A stretch of 64,000 bases of DNA from Nocardia blacklockiae (GTDB lineage: Bacteria; Actinomycetota; Actinomycetes; Mycobacteriales; Mycobacteriaceae): assembly GCF_015477355.1 (NCBI RefSeq), contig NZ_JADLRJ010000001.1:558001-622000 (forward strand). Reading direction: 5' to 3'. Positions 23,552-31,648 of this stretch are shown here, piece after piece; the first letter of the stretch is position 1; each line of letters starts with the position of its first letter. The notes under the pieces are model-generated. The model did not search any database, was not told the origin of the DNA, and was given only the letters and a program-made list of their open reading frames with translations. The position numbers and the translations under genes are program-made.

Positions 23552-24733
23552 ATGCTGAGGGTGGAACCACCGCGAGGGACAGCGAGCCGACGGTTACGGC
23601 GGGCAGGCCGGGTACTGCTCGGCGGCGACCCGGAGTCCAGCGTGCTCATGCGACTGATCGGCAACGCGCTGCTGGCGGTGAACGTGCTGTTCAACCACGA
23701 CCCGCCGACCCCGGCCTGGCTGTGGTGGGTCCTGGGCGGCACCTACGCCTGCTGGCTGGTGTTCGCGGGCAGCTTCACCCGGTGGCCGCGGCTCTCCTTC
23801 GCCGCGCTCGCGTGCTGTGCGCTGGTCAGCGCGGCGGCGGCCGGACCGGCGCCCGACTCGTCGATGACGGTCCTGCTGTGCGTGGCGGTCAGCGTCTTCG
23901 CCCAGCACATCCTGTCCCGGATCACGACCATCCTGACCCTCTTCGCCGCCTGCGCCGCGCTCCTCGTCGCGACCAGCCTGCTCGCGCAACGGTCGGCCGC
24001 CTCGATCGCCGCCCACGTGGCGATCCTCGTCATCCTGCTGCTGCTCGGCCTGTACCGGCGGCAGTACCGGCTGCGGGTCCGCGAGACCGAACTGCTGCTG
24101 GAACAGACGCGCCGCGCCCAGCACGAGCACGCGCGCGCCGCCGCGCTGGACGAGCGGGCGCGCATCGCGCGGGAGATGCACGACGTGCTCGCGCACTCGC
24201 TCGGCGCGCTCACCGTGCAACTCGAGGTGGCCGAGGGGCTGCTCGGCGAGAAGGGCGACGTGGCGGGCGCGCTGGCCCGGCTGCGGCAGTCCCGCCGGCT
24301 CGCCGCGGACGGGCTCGCCGAGGCCCGCGGCGCGGTGGCCGCGCTGCGCAGCGACGTGCCGCCGCTGCCCGAGGCGCTGCACGAACTCGTCGAGGGTTAC
24401 CGGCGCGACCACCATCTGCGGGTGAGCTGCCGCGTGGACGGCCCGCCCCGCTCGATCGGCCCGGCCGCGACGGTGTCGCTGCTGCGCACCGCGCGCGAGG
24501 CGCTGACCAACGCCGGCAAGCACGCCCCGGGCGAAGCGGTGGCGGTCACGCTCGAATTCCTGCCCGACCGCGTGCGCCTGACGACGCGAAACCCCTTGGC
24601 GGCCAAAGAGTCGACGGGACCGGACGGGTATGGTCTGACCGGCATGCGCGAGCGGATCGCGCTGGTCGGCGGCACCCTGTCCGCCGGCCCGGACGGCGAC
24701 GGATGGCTGGTGGCGGCGGAGGTGCCGGAGTGA
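23552..24733 (+). CDS. NarL-type sensor histidine kinase
   Basis: About 393 aa. Four or more membrane helices (residues about 30-170) with very short loops and no extracellular sensor domain precede a HisKA_3 domain with the phosphoacceptor His210 in IAREMHDVLAHSLG. The HATPase domain follows (REALTNAGKHA, GYGLTGMRERIALVGG). Compact kinases of this kind usually sense membrane stress or ligands within the bilayer. The start is uncertain: ATG at 23552 or GTG at 23561. Its stop overlaps the response-regulator start by four bases. Confidence 0.88.
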   Translation: MLRVEPPRGTASRRLRRAGRVLLGGDPESSVLMRLIGNALLAVNVLFNHDPPTPAWLWWVLGGTYACWLVFAGSFTRWPRLSFAALACCALVSAAAAGPAPDSSMTVLLCVAVSVFAQHILSRITTILTLFAACAALLVATSLLAQRSAASIAAHVAILVILLLLGLYRRQYRLRVRETELLLEQTRRAQHEHARAAALDERARIAREMHDVLAHSLGALTVQLEVAEGLLGEKGDVAGALARLRQSRRLAADGLAEARGAVAALRSDVPPLPEALHELVEGYRRDHHLRVSCRVDGPPRSIGPAATVSLLRTAREALTNAGKHAPGEAVAVTLEFLPDRVRLTTRNPLAAKESTGPDGYGLTGMRERIALVGGTLSAGPDGDGWLVAAEVPE

Positions 24734-25413
24734 GCGCGCGGCAGGGCGACCCGATCCGGGTCCTGGTGGTCGACGACCAGCAGGTCATGCGCGAGGGCCT
24801 GGTCGCGCTGCTCGGGCTGGTCGACGAGATCGCGGTGGTCGGCGCCGTCGGCGACGGCGAGCAGGCGGTGCGCGCGGTGGCCGAGCACGCGCCGCAGGTC
24901 GTGCTGATGGATCTGCGGATGCCGGTGCTCGACGGTGTCGCGGCCACCCGCCGCATCGCCGAAAACCACCCGGCCACCGCGGTTCTCGTGCTGACCACCT
25001 ATGCCGACGACGACTCCATCGTGAGCGCCCTGCGCGCCGGGGCCCGCGGGTATCTCACCAAGGACGCCGGTCGTGTGGAGATCGCCGCCGCCATCCGGTC
25101 GGCCGCCGCGGGGCAGTCCACCTTCGACGCCGCCGTGTCGCAGCGGCTGGTGGCCGCGCTCGCCCGCCCGGAGACCCCCGACCCGCCGGACCGCTCGGCC
25201 GCTTCCCGCCCGGACGGCCTGACCGGGCGGGAAGCCGAGGTGCTCGGGCTGATCGGGCGGGGCCTGAGCAACGCCGAGATCGCCGCCGCGCTGTTCGTGG
25301 GGGAGACCACGGTCAAGACCCACATCAACAACGCCTTCGCCAAGATCGGCGCCCGCAACCGCGCCGACGCCGTCCGCTACGCCTACCGCCACGGCCTGGC
25401 CCACCCGGAGTAA
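24730..25413 (+). CDS. NarL/LuxR-family response regulator
   Basis: 227 aa. The receiver domain has acidic residues in VVDDQQ, phosphoacceptor Asp in LMDLRMPVLDG, the conserved Thr in LVLTTYADD and Lys in YLTKDAG. The C-terminal LuxR helix-turn-helix (LTGREAEVLGLIGRGLSNAEIAAAL, read as two halves) is at residues about 160-220. GTG at 24730 overlaps the kinase stop (GTGA), so the pair is translationally coupled. A Pro/Asp-rich linker separates the domains. Confidence 0.93.
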   Translation: MSARQGDPIRVLVVDDQQVMREGLVALLGLVDEIAVVGAVGDGEQAVRAVAEHAPQVVLMDLRMPVLDGVAATRRIAENHPATAVLVLTTYADDDSIVSALRAGARGYLTKDAGRVEIAAAIRSAAAGQSTFDAAVSQRLVAALARPETPDPPDRSAASRPDGLTGREAEVLGLIGRGLSNAEIAAALFVGETTVKTHINNAFAKIGARNRADAVRYAYRHGLAHPE

Positions 25414-25439
25414 CACAGCGCGGGGGAGTCCCGGACCCG

Positions 25440-26276
25440 TCAGCGGAACGCGGCGATATTGCGATCCGCCCACTCGGCGAAACCCCTTGCGGGACGGCCG
25501 AGTACGCGTTCGACGTCCGGGCTGATCGCGGTTTCCGCCGGGACCGGCTCGCCGAGGATGGACAGCGTGTCCTCCGCGACGGGATCCGGCATGAACTCCG
25601 TCATCGCGGCGAAGGCCTGGTCGCGGGTCAGCTCGACGAACCGGACCGGCTCGGCGAGGGCCGCCGCGAGCACCCGGGCCTGGTCGCGCGGCGTGAGCCG
25701 TTCGGGGCCGGTGAGGGTGTAGGTCTGCCCGGCATGGTCGGCCGACCGCAGGGCCGCGGCCGCCACCTCCGCGATGTCGGCCGGGTCGAGGTGCGGCAGC
25801 GCGACATCCCCGAACGGCGCGAATACCGTGCGCTCGGCGCGCACCGACGCTGCCCAGGCGAACGCGTTGGAGAAGAACCCGCCCGGCCGCAGAATCGTCC
25901 ACTCCAGCCCCGAATCCCGCACCGCGGCCTCGAATTCCACCAGCCGCTCCCGCCCCGGCCGGGTCGTCACCGCCAGCGACGACAGGAACACCAGCCGCCG
26001 CACACCGGCGTCGGCGGCCGCGCGGACCATCTCGGCGGGCGCCGGGCCGGTCACGCCCAATTCGCCGCTGAGCAGCAGGAACAGCGCGTCCGCGCCGGCG
26101 AACGCGGGCGGCAGGTCCGCGATGTTCGCCAAGTCGGCGCGGCGATGCTCGACGCCCTCGGGCAGACGCACCTCCCGGTCGCCGCGCGACACCGCCACCA
26201 CTTTCTCGCCCGCCTCGGCGAGGGCAGGCACGAGGGTGCCGCCGATATTGCCGGTCGCTCCGGTCACCACGATCAT
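25440..26276 (-). CDS. NAD(P)-binding NmrA/QOR2-like protein
   Basis: 278 aa. An atypical short-chain dehydrogenase fold with the dinucleotide motif TGATGNIGGTL at the N-terminus, LVFLSSLAVT and ILRPGGFFSNA. These proteins reduce quinones or act as redox sensors. The catalytic Tyr-xxx-Lys of classical SDRs is not apparent, so sensor or quinone-reductase roles remain open. ATG at 26276 with AGGAG upstream. Divergent from the TetR regulator at 26356, and a GTTAGT-type operator covers the predicted -10 (TACATT, 26311-26316 minus strand). Confidence 0.82.
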   Translation of the reverse strand: MIVVTGATGNIGGTLVPALAEAGEKVVAVSRGDREVRLPEGVEHRRADLANIADLPPAFAGADALFLLLSGELGVTGPAPAEMVRAAADAGVRRLVFLSSLAVTTRPGRERLVEFEAAVRDSGLEWTILRPGGFFSNAFAWAASVRAERTVFAPFGDVALPHLDPADIAEVAAAALRSADHAGQTYTLTGPERLTPRDQARVLAAALAEPVRFVELTRDQAFAAMTEFMPDPVAEDTLSILGEPVPAETAISPDVERVLGRPARGFAEWADRNIAAFR

Positions 26277-26294
26277 CGTTCGTCTCCTGATTGA

Positions 26295-26311
26295 GTTAGT
26301 TGGCTGACTAA
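26295..26311. promoter_or_regulatory. TetR operator copy 1 (NmrA side)
   Basis: GTTAGTTGGCTGACTAA, an interrupted inverted repeat (TTAGT/ACTAA). It overlaps the predicted promoter of the NmrA-like gene and matches copy 2 (26347-26363) at 14 of 17 positions. Confidence 0.7.
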
Positions 26312-26342
26312 ATGTACAGTAGAGCCCGCGGGCGGGTTTGTC

Positions 26343-26348
26343 TATAGT
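26343..26348 (+). promoter_or_regulatory. Leaderless -10 box of the first tetR gene
   Basis: TATAGT, 7 bases before GTG 26356. No ribosome site lies between them, so transcription and translation probably start together. Confidence 0.65.
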
Positions 26349-26363
26349 TAGTCGGGTGACTGA
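26347..26363. promoter_or_regulatory. TetR operator copy 2 (overlaps tetR start codon)
   Basis: GTTAGTCGGGTGACTGA, same orientation as copy 1, 52 bp from it. It extends through the transcription start and the GTG start codon of the regulator gene, consistent with autorepression. Confidence 0.7.
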
Positions 26364-26940
26364 CTCAGGCGGGCGAACGGCGACCCGCGGCGGCAAGCGC
26401 GAGCGCCTCGTCGCCGCGGCGGCGCGGGTGTTCCACGAACGGGGCGTGGAGAAGACGACGATCGCGGACATCGCGACCGTCGCCGAGGTGCCGGTCGGCA
26501 ACGTGTACTACTACTTCAAGACCAAGGACCAGCTGGTCCAGGCGGCGATCGGCGCGCAGGACGCCTATCTGCACGAGATGATCGGCGAACTCGAACGGCT
26601 CGACGCGCCCGCCGAGCGGCTCAAGGCGCTCGTGCGCGGCTGGGTCGACCAGCGCGACGTGGCCGCGCGCTTCGGCTGTCCCACCGGCACTCTCGCCGCC
26701 GAGCTGGACAAGCGCCGCGACGGCCTGGACGCGGAGCTGGCCGTGGTCGTGCGCCGGCTCATCGACTGGGTGCGAGTCCAGTTCGAGGCCATGGGCCGCG
26801 CCGACGCCGCGGAGCTGGCGGTCGCCCTGGTGGCGTCCTATCAAGGAATCTCGCTGCTCACCAACACTTTTCGCGATCCGGAGCTGATGGCGGCCGAGGG
26901 TCGCCGGCTGGAACGCTGGATCGACGGCCTCGCCGGCTGA
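26356..26940 (+). CDS. TetR-family regulator of the NmrA-like gene
   Basis: 194 aa. N-terminal TetR helix-turn-helix (residues about 12-58: RLVAAAARVFHERGVEKTTI, then VPVGNVYYYFKTKDQLV) and an all-helical ligand domain. The conserved FGCPTGTLAAEL segment resembles the TetR_C group found beside NmrA and quinone reductase genes. GTG at 26356 follows TATAGT by 7 bases with no ribosome site; a TTG further upstream is inside the promoter. It very likely represses itself and the divergent NmrA gene through the two GTTAGT-type operators. Confidence 0.9.
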   Translation: MTDSGGRTATRGGKRERLVAAAARVFHERGVEKTTIADIATVAEVPVGNVYYYFKTKDQLVQAAIGAQDAYLHEMIGELERLDAPAERLKALVRGWVDQRDVAARFGCPTGTLAAELDKRRDGLDAELAVVVRRLIDWVRVQFEAMGRADAAELAVALVASYQGISLLTNTFRDPELMAAEGRRLERWIDGLAG

Positions 26941-26944
26941 GCGG

Positions 26945-27634
26945 TCACTCCCGCGCGACCAGCTCCCCGGCGCGCCGCAGCGACCGCTCGACCTCGGCGC
27001 GCGCGCCGCCCATGCCGACCAGCAGGTCCACCGTCGCGGGCCCGAGAACCGTTGCGGGGCCGTGGTTCTCGGTGCCGAGGTAGCCGCTCAGCTCCAGCAT
27101 GACGGTGCCGTGCATCAGGGCCCACATGCGCGCCGCCACCTGCCGGACCGGCTGCGGACTCAGGTGGCCGCCGTCGATCATCCGCGCCACCGCCCCGACC
27201 AGCTGCTCGAAGGTCTCCGCGCCGACCACGTCGACCACCGGCGCGTCGGTGACGTCGCGGCCCAGGGGGTGTTCGGTCTGCTGGGCGGTGAGCCCGAACA
27301 TCAGCCGGTACCGCTGCGGGCTGGCCAGCGCGTACTCGCGGTAGGCGTACCCCATCGCGAAGAAGTCGGCGACCGGGTCGTCGGTCGGCGCGGTGCTCGC
27401 CAGGGCCGCCCCGAAACGCGCGAAGGCCTCGGCCGCAACGGCTTTCAGCAGCCCGGTGATGCCGCCGAAGTGGGTGTAGACCGTCATCGTCGAGGCGCCG
27501 GCCGCCGCGGCCACCCGCCGGGTCTGCAAGGCCTCGGGGCCGCCCTCCTCGAGCAGCCGCAGACCGGCGGCCACCAGCCGGTCGCGCATGGCCGCGCCGC
27601 GGCGCCGGATCGTCTCCTCGGGGCGGGAATTCAC
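26945..27634 (-). CDS. TetR-family regulator of the carotenoid oxygenase gene
   Basis: 229 aa. The N-terminal helix-turn-helix (LVAAGLRLLEEGGPEALQTR, AAAGASTMTVYTHFGG) is followed by a C-terminal domain with the MGYAYREYALASPQRYRLMF segment typical of the TetR WHG group. GTG at 27634 with GAGG upstream. It converges with the other TetR gene (4-base gap) and is divergent from the carotenoid oxygenase at 27706; two ATAAC-N3-GTTAT palindromes lie between the starts. TAGAAT (27661-27666, minus strand) is a good -10 box between them. Confidence 0.9.
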   Translation of the reverse strand: MNSRPEETIRRRGAAMRDRLVAAGLRLLEEGGPEALQTRRVAAAAGASTMTVYTHFGGITGLLKAVAAEAFARFGAALASTAPTDDPVADFFAMGYAYREYALASPQRYRLMFGLTAQQTEHPLGRDVTDAPVVDVVGAETFEQLVGAVARMIDGGHLSPQPVRQVAARMWALMHGTVMLELSGYLGTENHGPATVLGPATVDLLVGMGGARAEVERSLRRAGELVARE

Positions 27635-27649
27635 GGTTGCCTCGCTTCC

Positions 27650-27685
27650 ATAACGAGGTTATTCTAATCCGCATAACTCGGTTAT
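27650..27685. promoter_or_regulatory. Twin ATAAC-N3-GTTAT operator
   Basis: Two perfect 5-3-5 palindromes, ATAACGAGGTTAT (27650-27662) and ATAACTCGGTTAT (27673-27685), with centres 23 bp apart. The second overlaps TATGTT (27683-27688), a likely -10 box of the oxygenase gene. The TAGAAT box of the regulator lies just beyond the first copy. Binding by the adjacent TetR protein is inferred. Confidence 0.75.
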
Positions 27686-27705
27686 GTTCACGTGGGGAGC
27701 CTGAC

Positions 27706-29136
27706 ATGGGCAATCGCTATCTCGAAGGCACCTTCGCGCCGCTGCGGCAGGAGTACACGCTGACCGATCTCCCGGTCACCGGCACCGTCCCCGAGTATCT
27801 GGACGGGCGCTACCTGCGCAACGGCCCGAACCCGGTCGGCGACCTGGATCCCGCGCTCTACCACTGGTTCTCGGGCGACGGCATGGTGCACGGCGTGCGG
27901 CTGCGCGACGGGCGGGCGGAGTGGTACCGCAATCGCTGGGTGCGCGGCCCGGTCACCTCGGCGGCGCTGGGCGAGCCGCCCGTCGTGCGCGGCGTGTCCG
28001 GGGTCGGCGCCAACACCCACGTCATCGGGCACGCGGGGCGCACCCTCGCGCTGGTCGAGGCCGGGCTGGCCAATTACGAACTGAGCGAGGAACTGGAGAC
28101 GATGGGCGTCTGCGATTTCGGCGGCACGCTCAGCGGCGGCTACACCGCACACCCCAAACGCGACCCCGAGACCGGCGAGCTGCACGCGGTGTCGTACTCC
28201 TTCCGCGCCGGAAACACGGTGCAGTACTCGGTGATCGGCGTGGACGGCCGGGCCCGGCGCACCGTCGACATCCGCGTCGGCGGCGCGCCGATGATGCACG
28301 ACTTCTCGCTCACCGAGAAGTACGTGGTGCTCTACGACCTGCCGGTCACGCTCGATCCGGGCCTGTCGGCGGAGATGGCGGTGCCGCGCGGGCTGCGGCT
28401 GCCGGCGCGACTGTTGCTGTCCGCCTTCATCGGCCGCGTCCGGCTGCCCAACCCGCCCGTGGCGAAACAGGCGCGACCGGCGCGGGACCGGCGGCTGCCG
28501 TACGCGTGGAATCCCAAGTACCAGGCCAGAATCGGCGTCATGCCGCGCGAGGGCGGCAATGCCGACGTCCGCTGGTTCGACATCGAGCCCTGCTACGTCT
28601 TCCACCCGCTCAACGCCTACGACGACGGCGACACCGTGGTTCTGGACGTGGTGCGGCATCCCAAGATGTTCGACGCCGACCGTCTCGGCCCCAGTGACGG
28701 CGCGCCGAGGCTGGATCGCTGGGAGGTCGACCTGTCCGCGGGCAAGGTCCGCCAGCACTGCTTCGACGACCGGGCCCAGGAGTTCCCGCGCGTGGACGAG
28801 CGGCGGGTGGGCAGGCGCCACCGGTACGGCTACGCGCCCGCGGTGCTCGGCGGCGGCGACGGCGATTCGGTGCTCTACAAGCACGACCTGGTCGCGGGCA
28901 CCACCGCGAGCCGGTCGTTCGGTGCCGGAAAAGGCCTGGGGGAGTTCGTCTTCCAGCCCTCCGCGCCCGATGCCGCCGAGGACGACGGCGTGCTGCTCGG
29001 CTTCGTCTACGACGCCGCCACCGATCGCAGCGAACTCGCGATCCTCGACGCCGGCACGCTCGAGACGGTGGGCGCGGTCCAGCTCCCGCACCGCGTGCCC
29101 GCCGGTTTCCACGGCAGCTGGCTTCCGGCCGACTGA
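27706..29136 (+). CDS. Carotenoid/stilbene cleavage oxygenase
   Basis: 476 aa. RPE65/CCD-family seven-bladed propeller with four iron-binding histidines in YTAHPKRD, MMHDFSL, YVFHPLN and GFHGSWLP. The N-terminal segment YLRNGPNPVGD and the GDGMVHG motif are also typical. Such enzymes split conjugated double bonds of carotenoids or lignostilbenes with O2. ATG at 27706 has GGGGAG 5 bases upstream. It is controlled by a divergent TetR gene, so induction by a substrate-like ligand is plausible; no carotenoid synthesis genes are in the window. Confidence 0.92.
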   Translation: MGNRYLEGTFAPLRQEYTLTDLPVTGTVPEYLDGRYLRNGPNPVGDLDPALYHWFSGDGMVHGVRLRDGRAEWYRNRWVRGPVTSAALGEPPVVRGVSGVGANTHVIGHAGRTLALVEAGLANYELSEELETMGVCDFGGTLSGGYTAHPKRDPETGELHAVSYSFRAGNTVQYSVIGVDGRARRTVDIRVGGAPMMHDFSLTEKYVVLYDLPVTLDPGLSAEMAVPRGLRLPARLLLSAFIGRVRLPNPPVAKQARPARDRRLPYAWNPKYQARIGVMPREGGNADVRWFDIEPCYVFHPLNAYDDGDTVVLDVVRHPKMFDADRLGPSDGAPRLDRWEVDLSAGKVRQHCFDDRAQEFPRVDERRVGRRHRYGYAPAVLGGGDGDSVLYKHDLVAGTTASRSFGAGKGLGEFVFQPSAPDAAEDDGVLLGFVYDAATDRSELAILDAGTLETVGAVQLPHRVPAGFHGSWLPAD

Positions 29137-29186
29137 GCCGCCCGGTCGGTTTGTGTGCCACCTCACCCTTGTCGAAGATGCATTGC

Positions 29187-29196
29187 CGATATATCG
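29187..29196. promoter_or_regulatory. Putative PadR autoregulatory palindrome
   Basis: CGATATATCG, a perfect 10-bp palindrome 40 bases before the padR-type gene, in an unusually AT-rich patch. ATAT-centred palindromes are typical of PadR operators. Confidence 0.5.
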
Positions 29197-29236
29197 TCGA
29201 TGTTGTCAAAGAACGAACAAGCCTGAGGAGGCAGCC

Positions 29237-29896
29237 ATGGAAAACATGGAGAACATGGAAATGCGCGGGCGCTGGCGCGGCCAGCGGCCCGGTGGTCGCG
29301 AGCAGTTCCGCCGGCATCCGCGCGGCGGGCACGGCCCGCATGGTTTCGGTCCCGGCTTCGGGCCCTTCGGTCCGGAATTCGGGCCCGGTTTCGGACCCGG
29401 CGGTGGTCCGTTCGGCCGCGGTCGCGGACGCGGCGGGCGGGGGCGGCGCGGCGACGTCCGCGCGGCCATCCTGCTGCTGCTGCAGGAGCGGCCGATGCAC
29501 GGCTACGAACTGATCCAGCAGATCCGCGAGCGCAGCGAGGACGTCTGGCGTCCGAGCCCGGGCTCGATCTATCCCGCGCTGTCGCAGCTCGAGGACGAGG
29601 GCCTGGTGCTCATCGAGAAGGTCGCCGGTCGCAAGACCGCCAAGCTGACCGAGTCCGGCACCGAATACGTGCAGGCGCAGCGCGACGAACTCGGCGATCC
29701 CTGGCAGGAGGTCCGCGACGGCGTCGGGGACCAGGCGCTGGACCTGCGCGAGCTGGTCGGCCAGCTGATGGGCGCGGTGGCGCAGGTGGCTCGGGCCGGT
29801 ACGCCGGAGCAGGCGGCCAAGGCGGCCGAGGTGCTCACCGAGGCGCGCCGCTCGCTGTACCGGATCCTCGCCGACGACGAGACCCCCGGGAACTGA
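29237..29896 (+). CDS. PadR-family regulator with a Gly/Phe/Pro-rich N-terminal tail
   Basis: 219 aa. Residues about 28-72 are a low-complexity GFGP/GRGR-rich, probably disordered tail. The PadR winged helix follows (AAILLLLQERPMHGYELIQ, SPGSIYPALSQLEDEGLV), with a C-terminal dimerisation helix. PadR proteins often control phenolic-acid or drug-efflux genes. GAGGAGG 5 bases before ATG 29237 is a strong ribosome site. The target is unclear: the lipase downstream is 60 bases away on the same strand. Confidence 0.88.
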   Translation: MENMENMEMRGRWRGQRPGGREQFRRHPRGGHGPHGFGPGFGPFGPEFGPGFGPGGGPFGRGRGRGGRGRRGDVRAAILLLLQERPMHGYELIQQIRERSEDVWRPSPGSIYPALSQLEDEGLVLIEKVAGRKTAKLTESGTEYVQAQRDELGDPWQEVRDGVGDQALDLRELVGQLMGAVAQVARAGTPEQAAKAAEVLTEARRSLYRILADDETPGN

Positions 29897-29956
29897 CGGC
29901 AGCGAAAGCCCGTGTCCCGGCGCTCGATTGCCGCTCGGTGCGGTAATGATCGTGAG

Positions 29957-30979
29957 ATGGGACAACGGAGCCGCCGCAGAGTTCGGGAGGTACCACAGTG
30001 GTGGCGCATCGCGGTGACGGGCGTGCTGGTGGGCGCGCTGGCCCTCGGGCCGGGCGCGTCCACCGCCGACCCGCCCGCGCCGGGCGGCTACCGCCCGCCG
30101 GTGGTGCCCACCGATCCCGGCCCGCCGCAGCCCGAGCACATGACAGCGGCCTGGTACACCAAGACCCATCCGTCGGCCACGCCCGCCGGCACCAACGACT
30201 TCGCCTGCCGTCCCGGTCCCGACCATCCGCGCCCCGTCGTGCTGGCGCACGGGACCGACGCCTCGGCCTACACCGACTGGGCCGCCGTCGGCCCGGTGCT
30301 CGCGCGAGCCGGCTACTGCGTCTTCGCCGTGAACTACGGCGGTAGACCGGACGCGATCCGCGACTTCGGCACCGAGGACATGTGGCTGTCCGCCCGGCAG
30401 ATCGGCGAATTCGTCGACCGGGTGCGGGCGGCCACCGGCGCGCCGCAGGTCGATCTGGTCGGATTCTCCCAGGGCGCCAACGTCACTCGCTACTACGTCA
30501 ACAAACTCGGGGGCGCTCCGGCGGTCGGCCAGTGGATCGGGCTGGCGTCGCCGAGCTACGGCGGCGTCATGTACGGCCTGGTGCCCCTCGCCGACGCGAT
30601 CCCCGGGCTGTGGTGGGCGTTCGAGCAGGTCACCTCGTCGGCGGCGGTGCAGCAGGCGGCGGGGTCGCCGTTCATGCGCGCGCTGAACGCGGGCGGCGAC
30701 ACGGTGCCCGGCGTGCGGTACACGACCATCGGCAGCCGGGTCGACGAGATGATCCAGCCGAACGAGAACATGGCGCTGCGCGGGCCGGGCGCGGTGAACA
30801 TCCTGCTGCAGGACACCTGCCCGGTCGACCTGACCGGGCACTTCCACCTGGTGTACGACCCGCTCGTGTGGCAACTGCTGCTCAACGCCCTCGACCCCGC
30901 GCACGCGCGCGCCCCGGAGTGCCGATTCGTGCCGCTGGGCACCGGGATTCCCGAGGTGATCCTGGGCGCGCACACCTGA
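29957..30979 (+). CDS. Secreted class 2-type lipase/esterase
   Basis: 340 aa. A Sec signal peptide (RR-containing N-region, hydrophobic ITVGVLVGALALG-like core, cleavage near GASTADPP) is followed by a lipase fold with oxyanion region LAHGTDASAYTDW, nucleophile elbow GFSQGAN and a histidine in TGHFHLVYD. Cysteines CRPG, GYCVF, DTCPV and PECRF could form disulfides. Class 2-type lipases are common in mycolata and act outside the cell. The ATG at 29957 lies 7 bases after TAATGA, a weak leaderless -10; earlier starts would lengthen the N-region unnaturally. Confidence 0.85.
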   Translation: MGQRSRRRVREVPQWWRIAVTGVLVGALALGPGASTADPPAPGGYRPPVVPTDPGPPQPEHMTAAWYTKTHPSATPAGTNDFACRPGPDHPRPVVLAHGTDASAYTDWAAVGPVLARAGYCVFAVNYGGRPDAIRDFGTEDMWLSARQIGEFVDRVRAATGAPQVDLVGFSQGANVTRYYVNKLGGAPAVGQWIGLASPSYGGVMYGLVPLADAIPGLWWAFEQVTSSAAVQQAAGSPFMRALNAGGDTVPGVRYTTIGSRVDEMIQPNENMALRGPGAVNILLQDTCPVDLTGHFHLVYDPLVWQLLLNALDPAHARAPECRFVPLGTGIPEVILGAHT

Positions 30980-31057
30980 TCCGGCGAACCCCGGCGGAGT
31001 CGCGCCGGCGCATTCGTAAAATGAGACGACCGTTTCCTTCTCGCTCGGGAGTTGCTC

Positions 31058-31648
31058 GTGACCATCCAGCCCGTTCGCCTGTTCGGCGATCCCGTCCTGC
31101 GCGCCCGAGCGGACGAGGTCACCGCCTTCGACCGGGAACTGCGCCAGCTGGTGACCGACCTGACCGACACCATGCACGGCAGCGGCGGGGTCGGCATGGC
31201 GGCGCCGCAGATCGGGGTCGGCCTGCGGGTGTTCGTCTACGACACCAGCACCGCCGGGACCGACCGGCCGGGCACCCGCCGCGCCGGGCACCTGGTCAAT
31301 CCCTCCTACGAGGTGATCGGCGCCGAGGAGCAGACCGGGCCGGAGGGCTGCCTGTCCATCCCGGGCCTGCGCTACGACGTCACCCGCGCGCTGCGGGTGG
31401 TGGCGCGCGGCGTCGACTTCGACGGCGCCGCGGTGGAATTCGAGGCCGAGGGGCTGCTGGCGCGCTGCGTGCAGCACGAGACCGACCACCTCGACGGCGT
31501 GCTGTACCTGGACCGGCTGGACGCCGCGACCCGCAAGGAGGCGATGCGCGCCGTGCGTGAATCCGACTGGTTCGGTGCGGGAAAGACGGTGATGTCGGCG
31601 GCCGAAGTGTCGGCCACCCGGGTCGCGGCGGCGGGGCGGGGCCACTGA
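31058..31648 (+). CDS. def: Peptide deformylase
   Basis: 196 aa. Removes the N-formyl group from new proteins. All three metal-site motifs are intact: [18 protein letters not shown] and the HETDH of [12 protein letters not shown] at 31058 with GGGAG 6 bases upstream; a TTG six bases earlier is less likely. Its stop overlaps the fmt ATG by one base, so the formylation and deformylation functions are coupled in one operon, as in many bacteria. Confidence 0.95.
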   Translation: MTIQPVRLFGDPVLRARADEVTAFDRELRQLVTDLTDTMHGSGGVGMAAPQIGVGLRVFVYDTSTAGTDRPGTRRAGHLVNPSYEVIGAEEQTGPEGCLSIPGLRYDVTRALRVVARGVDFDGAAVEFEAEGLLARCVQHETDHLDGVLYLDRLDAATRKEAMRAVRESDWFGAGKTVMSAAEVSATRVAAAGRGH

